The translations under genes were made by a program, and so were the position numbers. DNA of 64,000 nt from Angiostrongylus vasorum (lineage: Eukaryota; Nematoda; Chromadorea; Rhabditida; Metastrongylidae), in NCBI GenBank assembly GCA_018806985.1, contig JADANN010000182.1:1-64000 (forward strand). Reading direction: 5' to 3'. The notes beneath the pieces are model-generated. The model did not search any database and was not told where the DNA came from. It saw nothing but the letters and a program-made list of their open reading frames with translations. This document shows, one piece after another, positions 11,563 through 20,100 of the stretch; the stretch's first letter is position 1, and the number at the start of each line of letters is the position of its first letter.

Positions 11563-11640
11563 TAATAACAAACAATTATAACAATAACTCATTATTTAAA
11601 TAATAATAAATTATTGTTATAATTGCTTATTATTATTGCT
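11376..11640. repeat. (AAT)n microsatellite and AT-rich flank
   Basis: About 30 uninterrupted 'aat' units run from 11473 to 11563. Shorter 'att' and 'aat' runs sit at 11380-11410 and 11590-11645. The run translates as poly-leucine on the minus strand, which is an artefact. Confidence 0.97.
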
Positions 11641-11644
11641 ATTA

Positions 11645-11890
11645 TTATTTACACGTCTCATCCTTCACATCTACTCTGCAGATGGCAGCACTCTTGCGTT
11701 GTATTCACTTCCTCGCGTTCATCATAGACTAAGGTCTTCCAACTTTTTGCACGTGGTTTGGCAGCTGCGTGAGGATTTTCCTTTCGTCTTTAATCTCTTG
11801 AATGCTGGTCGAGTCGGTTCTCTTCGGGGGACTCAACATAGGGAGCTAGACAATTCTTCAGATGCTATGGCTCTCGAGCTGCTAGAATAC
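11645..11890 (-). repeat. SINE family B fragment (minus)
   Basis: In reverse complement it reads 'gaaaatcctcacgcagctg', 'agttggaagacc', 'atgatgaacgcgagga' and 'agagtgctg', the 3' half of family B. It abuts the AAT microsatellite. Confidence 0.7.
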
Positions 11891-12057
11891 TAACAAAGCA
11901 GGTGAATCAGCCGATGCATCTACAATTTTTGTTTAGAATATATCAATAATTGCCGTATGAAAAGTAGATAATGAATATACACACCGTAAAGATTGTAGAA
12001 TTTTAATAGTTGTAATCCTATGTAAATTCTGCGTGAAAAGGCGCATTGCAGAGTTTG

Positions 12058-12367
12058 TAGGTTGTGATTACTACAGTCTCAGCCTAACTGGGTTCACTGC
12101 CGGTTTGGGCTACCCAGATCAATTCCGCTGACGGATGATTGCTGATGGCAGTGATCGATAGAACTAGCTGAGAGACATGCGAAACGAAAGGCTCGCATGG
12201 TGTGGTGGTGAACGCGTTAACTAGAGCGTTCGTTCCCCACCGCAGAAACCTGCGGCCTGGAGTTTTGCAAATATCTCAGCATCATAGAAGTTATATTTCG
12301 CAACATACCCTGCTATTAAAAAGAGTAGGCGGTAAACAAAGAGGTTAAGATTGTGATTACTACAGTT
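12058..12367 (+). repeat. Repeat family D copy (tRNA-like, plus) with possible 16-bp flanking duplication
   Basis: Contains the family D landmarks 'aactgggttcactgccg', 'acccagatcaattccgctg', 'agaactagctgagagaca', 'ggtgtggtggtgaacgcg', 'cctgcggcctggagttttg', 'atatttcgcaacatac' and 'aaaaagagtaggcggtaaa'. The 16 bases 'ttgtgattactacagt' occur at both ends (12062 and 12353). The block 'ggtgtggtggtgaacgcg' resembles a tRNA A box and 'gagcgttcgttcccc' sits where a B box would be. Confidence 0.8.
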
Positions 12368-12384
12368 AAAGTGTGTAAAGGCTC

Positions 12385-12690
12385 GCTGCAGTCCTACCAA
12401 GCCTCTTATTGCTCCGGAATTGAGAAGTTGGTACCAAAATTGTCCGAGACACTCTGATTCCCTGCAGCACACCTGGCAACGCCCTATCACGGCTGTCTCA
12501 GCATTCTGTGGAGTCGTCTAGACTAGCATTCACCGACATTCGTGGCGAACATGAAAAAAATCCTCAATTAGCAGCTGAAGGTACACGCAAAATAGGTTCG
12601 ATGACATTCGTGGATGGTGTGTGCAAGAAAACGAATCGAATGCAAGAAGTGCTGTGATCCATCCACAAAGTGTGATACATGTGATTTAGA
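12385..12690 (+). repeat. SINE family B copy, head missing (plus)
   Basis: The body and 3' part match 47630-47915: 'cctaccaagcctcttattg', 'gaagttggtaccaaaattg', 'gaacatgaaaaaaatcctca', 'gacattcgtggatggtg', 'aacgaatcgaatgc' and 'aagtgctgtgatcc'. The tRNA-like head is absent; the copy starts 18 bp after the end of the family D copy at 12367. Confidence 0.8.
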
Positions 12691-12964
12691 ATCTTGGCGA
12701 ACAACAAACACGAAGTCTCCTTAGTGACGTCTCGTCCTACAAAATCTATGAAGTGTCTTAAGTTGCGAATTTTAGTTTTCAAGTACAACAGACATGCCAG
12801 TGCCCGATGTGGAATCCAAATGTGAGGAATAAATTTGTCAAAAAAAAATTTGTGGCAAATTAACAGGTGTAGCATAGAGCTTTTCTCGACCAATGCCCAC
12901 CACAACTCCTGTGCCCGATAAGCTACCGAATATTCACAAAAAGTTCATCAACAACATCTATTTC

Positions 12965-13075
12965 AATGTGGTTCCATGCCGATTTGGGCTACCCAGATCA
13001 GTTCCATTAGCGGGTGATTGTAGATGGCAGTGGCCGATAGAATTAGCTAAGAGACAAGCCAATGCTACAGAACAT
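12965..13075 (+). repeat. Repeat family D fragment (plus)
   Basis: 'atgccgatttgggctaccc', 'agatcagttccattagcgg', 'gtgattgtagatggcagtg' and 'agaattagctaagagaca' match the family D centre (compare 12098-12180). It runs directly into a family B body. Confidence 0.8.
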
Positions 13076-13305
13076 GCCTGGGGAAATGACGCTCTCTGCA
13101 GTACACGTGGAAAAGCTCTAGCTAGGCTATCTCGGGGCTCCACGGATAATCGACTCATCCAGCGTATCACTCATCTCAGCGACGTGCAACATGGAGGGAA
13201 AATCGTCCAGCAACAACCGGATACATGTGTAAGAATTTAGAAGACCCTCGTAGGTAATAAGATGCGAAGAAATAAATTGAATTCGAGAAGTTCTGGCAAC
13301 CGTAC
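13076..13305 (+). repeat. SINE family B fragment (plus), fused to family D
   Basis: 'gggaaatgacgctctctgc', 'ctatctcggggctccacgg', 'gaaaatcgtccagcaac', 'aagatgcgaagaaataaa' and 'agaagttctgg' match the family B middle and 3' end. There is no intervening sequence between it and the family D fragment. Confidence 0.75.
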
Positions 13306-13424
13306 GATAGAAAACAAAGACGGTTCGTAGTATTTGACAAATAACAAACTATCAAGCATACCATTGCTTCAAGCATACCATTGCTTCAAAGTGAGGCATG
13401 AAAAGGATTAAAACGATAGCACTC

Positions 13425-13700
13425 TGATCTCTCGGCGTTGATCAATCCCTAACTGATGCGCCATGCATTCGACTTCATTAAGCATCGTTTAGAGGGGGAT
13501 TGAATGCATTTCTGGCCATTACAATGACTCCCGGTGGCCTACCGATGTATCGAGCTAGTGCTGCTATCCTCCTAGACAAGTCTGGTACCAATTTGCTGAC
13601 CCTGGAGGGATGAAAGGGTTGGTAGGCCATGGGCTCGGGGATTAATTCCACGTGTGTGTGACAGGGCGCCTCCGACCACTGCGCCTCACGCGCTCGAAGT
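13425..13700 (-). repeat. SINE family A copy (minus)
   Basis: Full-length reverse complement of family A: 'ctctcggcgttgatcaatc' at 13430 (3' end), 'taccgatgtatcgagc' at 13541, and the head with degenerate B box 'ggattaattcc' and A box 'cactgcgcctcacgcgc' at 13677-13693. Confidence 0.9.
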
Positions 13701-13824
13701 GAAACATAGTGGATGATATTCTCAAGACCGGCTTTCTAAAAACCTCGCTATTTATTGAATTCACTTGTCTTCTTCAATGGGCAAATACGAGCTTGGTATT
13801 ATAGAACTTGTTAAAATACAATAG

Positions 13825-14115
13825 CTGACCTTTCGGCGACGAACGCGCTATTGTCCTTTCCCGGGGCGTAACGCGTTCACCACCACACCATGCAGGTCCT
13901 TCGTTTCGCCTCTTTCCATCCCGTTGACGGGTGTTTGCTGATGGCAAAAAGATCGATAGAACTAGCTGACAGACAGGCGAAACGAAGGACCCGGATGGTG
14001 TAGTGGTGAACGCATTATCCCCCCGAAAAAAGGCGATAGCGCGTTTGTTCTCCACCGCAGACACCTGCGGTCTGGAGTTTTGCAAATATCCCAACGTCGT
14101 TGCGGGAAGTATTTC
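13825..14115. repeat. Head-to-head inverted pair of repeat family D
   Basis: The left half (13840-13910) reads 'aacgcgctattgtcctttc' and 'acgcgttcaccaccacacc' in minus orientation. The right half (13990-14095) reads 'ggatggtgtagtggtgaac' and 'ctgcggtctggagttttgc' in plus orientation. About 80 bp of family D centre ('cgttgacgggtgtttgctg') lies between, giving a tRNA-like palindrome. Confidence 0.75.
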
Positions 14116-14334
14116 ACATCTATTTAGTCAAATACATAGCCGGGAAAAGGTGCCATAAATGAATTCCATTTTACCGCGCAATGCATGAGTACTCATGTCA
14201 TCGTCAATGTGAAGAAACTTCAAAAACCCAACTATTTTAGGAAGGGTTGTTTACAGGGTGCCTACGCCATGTCTAGTTGAAACAAACTTTGAATGTGATG
14301 TCTGATTTAATTTTCTTCGTACATAAAGTTTCCT

Positions 14335-14500
14335 AAACTTCCAACGGTTGACCGCCTCATCATTGCTGCCAGATGTTCCTGGGTGTCGGACTGCGATGTA
14401 CAACGCGGAGATTCGTCCCTCCGGCAGGGTCTCCCAAGCTGGGTAGGAGTCCGGCGTTTCCACCAAGAAGCCTAGCTGAGAGAAAACTAATACCAGGACT
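14335..14500 (+). repeat. Repeat family C, 5' part (plus), split by an insertion
   Basis: 'cgcctcatcattgctgcca', 'tgttcctgggtgtcgg', 'ggtctcccaagctgggta' and 'gaaaactaataccaggac' match 40725-40880. The copy resumes at about 14942. Confidence 0.85.
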
Positions 14501-14941
14501 TCAATGAAGCTGAGATATTTGCAAAACTCTGGACCGCAGGTGCCTGTGGTAGGGGAACGAACGCGTTATTGTCCTTTCCGGGGAATAACGCGTTCACCAC
14601 CACACCATGCGGGTCCTTCGTTTCGCCTGTCTCTCAGCTAGTTCTATCGATCACTGCCATCAGTAGTCATCCGTCAACGGGATTGATCTGGGGAGCCCAA
14701 ATCAGCATTGAACCCAGTTAAGCTGAGGCTGTAGTTATAATCACAATTTTAACCTTTTTATTTACTGCCTACTCTTTTTAATGGCAGGGTATATTGCGAA
14801 ATAAACTTCAATGAAGCTGAGATATAGGCACCTGTGGTCCAGAGTTTTGCAAATATCTCAACTTCATTGAAGCTATATTTCGCAATACACCCTGCCATTA
14901 AAAAAGAGTAAGCAGCAAATAAAAAGGTTAAAATTGTAATA
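14500..14941. mobile_element. Family D foldback element inserted into a family C repeat
   Basis: Interrupts the family C copy. The sequence 'aataccaggac' occurs at both junctions (just before 14501 and at 14940-14950), as expected for a target-site duplication of 11-12 bp. Internally 14738-14836 and 14858-14944 form a hairpin: 'acttcaatgaagctgagata', 'ttgcgaaata' and 'aatggcagggta' are mirrored by 'caacttcattgaagct', 'tatttcgcaa' and 'accctgccatt'. The left half is a full minus-orientation D unit with 'cgttcaccaccacaccatg'. Confidence 0.8.
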
Positions 14942-15170
14942 CCAGGACCCACCACCGTCCTTGTTTCAAAGTCACATGGTGGCAAATCTCCCTCTGATCC
15001 ACAAGGAATACGACTGCCTGTGGTGGTGAAGACTTAGGGCAGACTTTGGTCAGGCTTACCTTAGTATTCCAGGGAACCATAATGGCTTAACCAGCAATTT
15101 CCGAAAAGTGATGATTATGCTGGGCCTGCACAACCAGTGAGGACAGGTCGTTCAACTATCAAGTATGTAT
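14942..15170 (+). repeat. Repeat family C, 3' part (plus)
   Basis: Continues the copy broken at 14500: 'ccaccaccgtccttg', 'ggtggcaaatctccctctg', 'gccaggcttacctta'-like sequence, 'gggcctgcacaacc' and 'caactatcaagtatg'. Confidence 0.85.
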
Positions 15171-15477
15171 GTAAAGTTTCCTAAATCTTTGGACATTCAT
15201 ATTACTATTGCAAACCGACTTTTGTTTAACCTCGTTATGAATGAGGAATGTACCTTCGTTCTTTGATGATCTATTAAACGTTGACCACATAAATTCCTTG
15301 ATAACAATCTCGTGTTAGCTTATCATTGAAAACAGATACATAATACTGTTCCCAGTAAGCAAAACCACACTTTGTATTCAAGTATTATGAATTCATTATG
15401 AAGTACAATCAAACTTTGTGGCTATCCGAGGTCGAAAAATTTCCCCACAAACTTGTTCGTGCGATAAAAGGATAAAA

Positions 15478-15756
15478 AGGATAAAGCTCTCGGCGCTGAC
15501 CAATCCCCTGAAGGATGCGCCATGCATTCGACCTCATTAGGCATCGCTGGAGATGACTTCATATCTCGCCTTCGTAATGATGAGTCGCGGTGGCCTAGCG
15601 ATGTATCGAGCCAGTGCTGCTATGCTCCCAAACAAGTCTGGTGCCAATTTTCCAACCCTGGAGGGATGGAGGGGATAGTGAGCGTTAGGATCGGGAATCG
15701 ATCCCAAGTGTGCATTGCAGGGCGCCCATTACCCCTGCGCCATACGTGCAGCTATT
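15478..15756 (-). repeat. SINE family A copy (minus)
   Basis: Full length. Its 3' end is 'agctctcggcgctgaccaa' at 15484. 'tagcgatgtatcgagccag' is at 15596, B box 'gggaatcgatccc' at 15693-15705, and the degenerate A-box end is near 15745. Confidence 0.88.
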
Positions 15757-16222
15757 CGTGGCGCGTGTTCGTGCAATATGGAGGAGAAACTCAACTATCT
15801 GCCATATTCCGTCAGGGCGATGCATTCCACATTTTGTCGGAAGATAATCTACAAGCCCAACGTTGAAAGGTTTCGCTCATAGTAGACAGTGGTCTTTACA
15901 CTCTGTTAAAGTGCGAGCGAACAACAATGGACTAGCCCAGCCAAAAATAACAGAGGTATAAAGTTTCATGGTCCTACAGCGCTTGCGCGTATACGGTATT
16001 CTCTTACGAGCTATCACGCAAAAATTCGTTCCCAATTCTCAATTCTTATTGTTTGCGATTTAAGCTGTGCTTATTTTCAAAATGAAAATATTTTGTAATA
16101 ATCTCTTATACCACACGCGTAGCCTTGAACGAGATCTTCAGTTCTTTGGCGGTATCTTTCCTGTGGGGACTCTATGTTAATGTGTTCAGATGTACATATG
16201 ATTGATTTTCATACGAGAACGA
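15757..16222. other. Upstream region of the EPG-7 homologue
   Basis: AT-rich, about 465 bp between a SINE A copy and the predicted start codon. A possible trans-splice or 5'-UTR acceptor, 'tgtgttcag', ends at 16189, 34 bp before the ATG at 16223. No TATA element is evident. Confidence 0.35.
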
Positions 16223-17107
16223 ATGGAGTTCTTCTACATTTTCAATGTCGCTAGTGGACACCGTTTTCACGTGGAATTGTCGGTCAGTTTTCTCATCATG
16301 AACTCTTCGTATCATGATGTTTTAAGTGTCTAAGGATAACATTTCAGCCCCATTGGACAACCCTTCAGCTCCAAGAAAATATTCGGCATTTGACTGGTAT
16401 TCGAGTTGATGATCAAGTTCTGCTCAGGTCGGGTGGAGAGATTCTGGATAGCGATGAGCTTATTCAGTGTGCTTGTCCTTGTAGTAAGATTTTTGACGCT
16501 TAATTTAGAAATTATTTCAGACTTTGGGGATTTGGCAGTTTCTTCCATTCTTTTGGTCTAGGATTTTTTTTTGTGTTCGTGTTATATGGCTATTCAGACA
16601 ATGCCGACGATCCAGTATATCTTTTTCAACGGAGCAGTCGTTACGATAAAGAGGACAATCGAGTTTGGGAACAGGAAATTAACGAGATAACCAGCATCAT
16701 TGACATTTCTATTGAAAATGTTCGTGCTCATAGTGATATGTGGATTTTCTTCGTGCTGTCTTAGCTCCATAACCTGGAATTTTTCAAGGCCATTCGGCTC
16801 GAGCAGAATTCGGATATGCACAGTGTGTATTTGGGGATTCCACAACGAGCGCGTGAATGTCGCGCCGCTTCGCAGACCGCTATTCATTCATGTGCTCGTT
16901 TTGCAGAAGAACACCGTCTAATTCACCAGGGATGGATGGCCCTAGTGAATAATATGGATAACTCCATTACACGCCTTAGAAAGCGAGCTGCACGCTTCCA
17001 GCATCAAGTTGAAAAGGTTTGCTAGGTTTATTCCGATAGAGAACATGAGATTTCTTTTGTAGATTTTGCCGAGTTTGCTACCATACCATCTATTATTGAG
17101 TTACGAC
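16223..17107 (+). CDS. epg-7: EPG-7 homologue, exons 1-5 (N-terminal region)
   Basis: Exon 1 (16223-16282) encodes MEFFYIFNVASGHRFHVELS, like the first strand pair of the FIP200 N-terminus. Exon 2 (16348-16483) holds DDQVLLRSGGEILDSDE, matching the FIP200 segment around its QVLVVNGGE. Exon 3 begins at 16598 after 'ttcag', leaving NNADDPVYLF in frame; using the earlier 'tctag' acceptor at 16561 would add an unlikely RFFFVFV run. A 45-bp intron (16720-16764) separates it from exon 4, which carries the LIHQGWMALVNNMD motif. Exon 5 starts at 17063 (ILPSLLPYHLLLSYD) and hits a stop at once, so its donor must lie within about 45 bp; only a weak 'gttacg' is available. Confidence 0.85.
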
Positions 17108-20100
17108 TGATGCACATTTGTGAAAATTCGGCTAATAGCAGTAGAAGGCATACGACCACTAGTAAGGCAATATTGAACGTCTTAAGGTATCAGATAGGGG
17201 CTTATACGCCAAGCCAAAGGCGGCTATATATTTTCAATGAGCTGCGGGCGGAGTCAAAAAAATTGATTCCATCTCTGCTATGCCAGGTTGACCCGTAGGG
17301 TTCTGGAAGATATGCGTGTATAGAACTGATTCATAAATAATGGAAGTTTTTGACCAGCAACTTTGAAACACTGTAACTTAGTTGAAGGGGTAGTTTTGTG
17401 AATTAGTGTCAACAACGTACAGCTCTGTTTTTTTTTACTAGAAGAAAACTCTGGATTTGTGGAAGCGGTGTTTTTCGTAGGCAATTTTTAAAGAAATTTG
17501 CTCTTTGAAAGTTTTCTAAAATAGTGGCTGACCAGGTGCTCGAAAAGAAAAGTTGTTTGTTGGCTAATGGGAAGCCTGATGTTAGTATGATAGGTGAATT
17601 AGAGTTTGGTAACTTGACTCATCCAACTTTTTTCAAAGTTTCATCGAGCATAGTCATGGAACATGATGTGCTTTTTCTTCTGACCAGTTTCGAATATATG
17701 CAATGCAGTTTTTTCTTAGTATTTTATCGACTGGTCTACGGCACTTTTTTGCATTGATGGTTTTGCAACGACTGAAGGCCTTTTATTACTTAGTTCTATC
17801 TTCTCTGAGCGAAAAACACTCGCATACGGAGCTTATTTCAACATACGAAACCTTTCGCACAATCTGCGTACCAAACATTCGAAAGCCATGCCCAAACCTG
17901 CTTCGGTGACATTTCGACTTCTCAGGTTTGAACTCATGAAAGGATTTAAAGGATTTCAGGACATTAATTCTACTAGCCTGGAGTCGTGAATCCTTTTTGC
18001 AAGAAATATTGCATGGTAAGTTTCCCAGCAAGAAACTAGCCTCGAAGTGGCATCCATAGACAACGAGTGCCCCAGACTTACTTCAAAGTTTATTTGCAAA
18101 GTCCATAGCTGGTAAACGGTCATCGTTTTCGAATCAACTTAATATGTTAACCTCCGTACCATTGTTGTTTCGCCAATTGACCAAATATTTTGTTCTGCAG
18201 CGAATCAAAAAGTATTGCAAATGATGTGCCACACACGTTTTTATTTAAATTCTAGAGCTGTTACGCTCAAAATTAAGAGCTAGATGTCATCTGTTATAAT
18301 ACAGTACCTATGTCAGTTGTTTGTCCCATTCACCATTGGCAATTTTTTTTATAGACCTTTGTGAAAATTGCCGGTCTCTGTTATCACAAACATATAGGTT
18401 AGGTCATGCAGTAGTTGACTACTTTTCTTCAACCGTCACTTTCAAAAACCTGTGACCCACCTCCTAGTAAACTTCGTAAGTAGGTGTCAACAAAAAAAAG
18501 GAAACATGCTGCCACCAAGTTACAAGTTAATTTGCTTTTCCAAAGTTAAGCTTTAAGCTCCAGAAAACTCTAAGTTTTCTAAGGGATTCCTATGCTATGT
18601 AGATGTTGGTGAAGTAACGAAATAGTTCTATTCTATTGGTAATGATTCATTGTGTAATGATGATTATGTTAAAAAACGGAGAGTTCCGTATCCAAATTCT
18701 TCCAATCTTTACATTGTTGTATAACAGAAAGTTTTCGTGCAACAGTCCAGTTTTCGGAGCATTATTTGAATTTCCAAAAAATTGTCTCTTTACTGTCGAC
18801 AATAGGCTTGGTAATGGTTCAGTTTTTATGTGTACGGTGCTGGTTCGACCATAGCCGGAGTTTACCAAACCTTTCATCTTTTTGGAGTTGGAAAATTGGT
18901 ACTAAGCTTGCAGGGAACAGAATTCCTGCAAATAACTCGGCTATGCAAGGAATTCGGGAGAATTTGCTATGCCACCATTCAGCAACATTCATAAAAAAAC
19001 GGCAATCATCAAGCAGCCGTCGAACCCACACACGCAAAGTTAGAAGACATTCGTGGATGATGGATGCGAGGAAACCAACCGAATGCAAGTGTCGAAGATC
19101 AACACAGTAGGTGTGACGACGGATCGTGTAGAATAAAGAAGTAGAAAATCAGAAAATTTTCACTTTAACGACTAAACTAGGATTCCAGAAGTTGTAGTGG
19201 GTGATTCCATCTTCCACACGTGAGAAATTTGTTCCACCTTTTCATATTCTAGTGCTTCGTGTTTATCTATTATTGTACATAACGTCGAAACGTTCTCGAT
19301 TGTCATTGGTGCCATTTTTTGTCGCATGTCATAAGAGGATCTCTATGCGAACTTATTTCCTCGGGCGAATGAATCGGCGACCTCTTCTTGTCGAAGTTAA
19401 CGTAATTTCCAATTCTCCACTCTTTTCTGAATTTCCTGGGCGGTCGCAGTGGTCGGAGGCACACTGCAACACACACGTGGGATCGATCCCCGCTCCCATG
19501 GCCCACCAAGCCTTCCATTCCTCCGTGATCTGCAAATTGGTACCAAATTTGTTTGGGAGGATAGCAGCACTGGCTCGATACGTCGGTAGGCCACAGCGAG
19601 TCATTCTAAAAACCAGATACGCATTCAATCACCAAACGATGCTTAGTGAAGTCGAATGCGTGGCGCATCCCTCAGAAATTGATGAACGCCGAGAGCTTTA
19701 TCCTTTTATCCTGAATTTCTCCAGTCAGTTTCCTCAAATGGTCGCCGTTGACGACATTGGGTGGTATCCAACCTTTATTGTTCTTTCTATCGTCTCCATT
19801 ACAAGGCGTTCGAAGCCAGCATTATAGCGTGCGCAGTTTAATGGCTTCATGGCCAAATATAACGTTGATATTACGGATGCTTTTCGTGGCTTTCCTCTCG
19901 GACTTGCTCTCGCCGGTATAATTTAGCAGAAAGACGAGAACACCGGTAGATAATAAGAAGCTGAAATCTACCATTTGAAGACTTTTTAGTATGACCAAGG
20001 TTTAGGAAAGTAGAACGAATATTGCTTTCTGAGCAGAAATATTCGATGGCCAAAGAAGTACGTGATTATTCTCGGATGGAACTTTCTGTGCGTTAGACTG

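Noticed and set aside
11410..11592. Poly-leucine open frame on the minus strand
   Set aside because: Pure translation artefact of the AAT microsatellite.
12564..12905. 113-codon minus-strand frame
   Set aside because: Antisense shadow over the 3' part of a SINE B copy.
16562..16597. Alternative exon 3 start of the EPG-7 homologue after 'tctag' at 16561
   Set aside because: It would insert a run of Phe and Val not seen in the family; the 'ttcag' acceptor at 16597 gives a better match in the same frame.
17110..17298. Candidate EPG-7 exon (62 codons)
   Set aside because: Cannot be joined to the exon ending at 17016 in a compatible phase and shows no FIP200 similarity.
19201..19827. 208-codon open frame, one of the longest in the window
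   Set aside because: Its centre is a SINE family A copy; no independent protein signal in the flanks.
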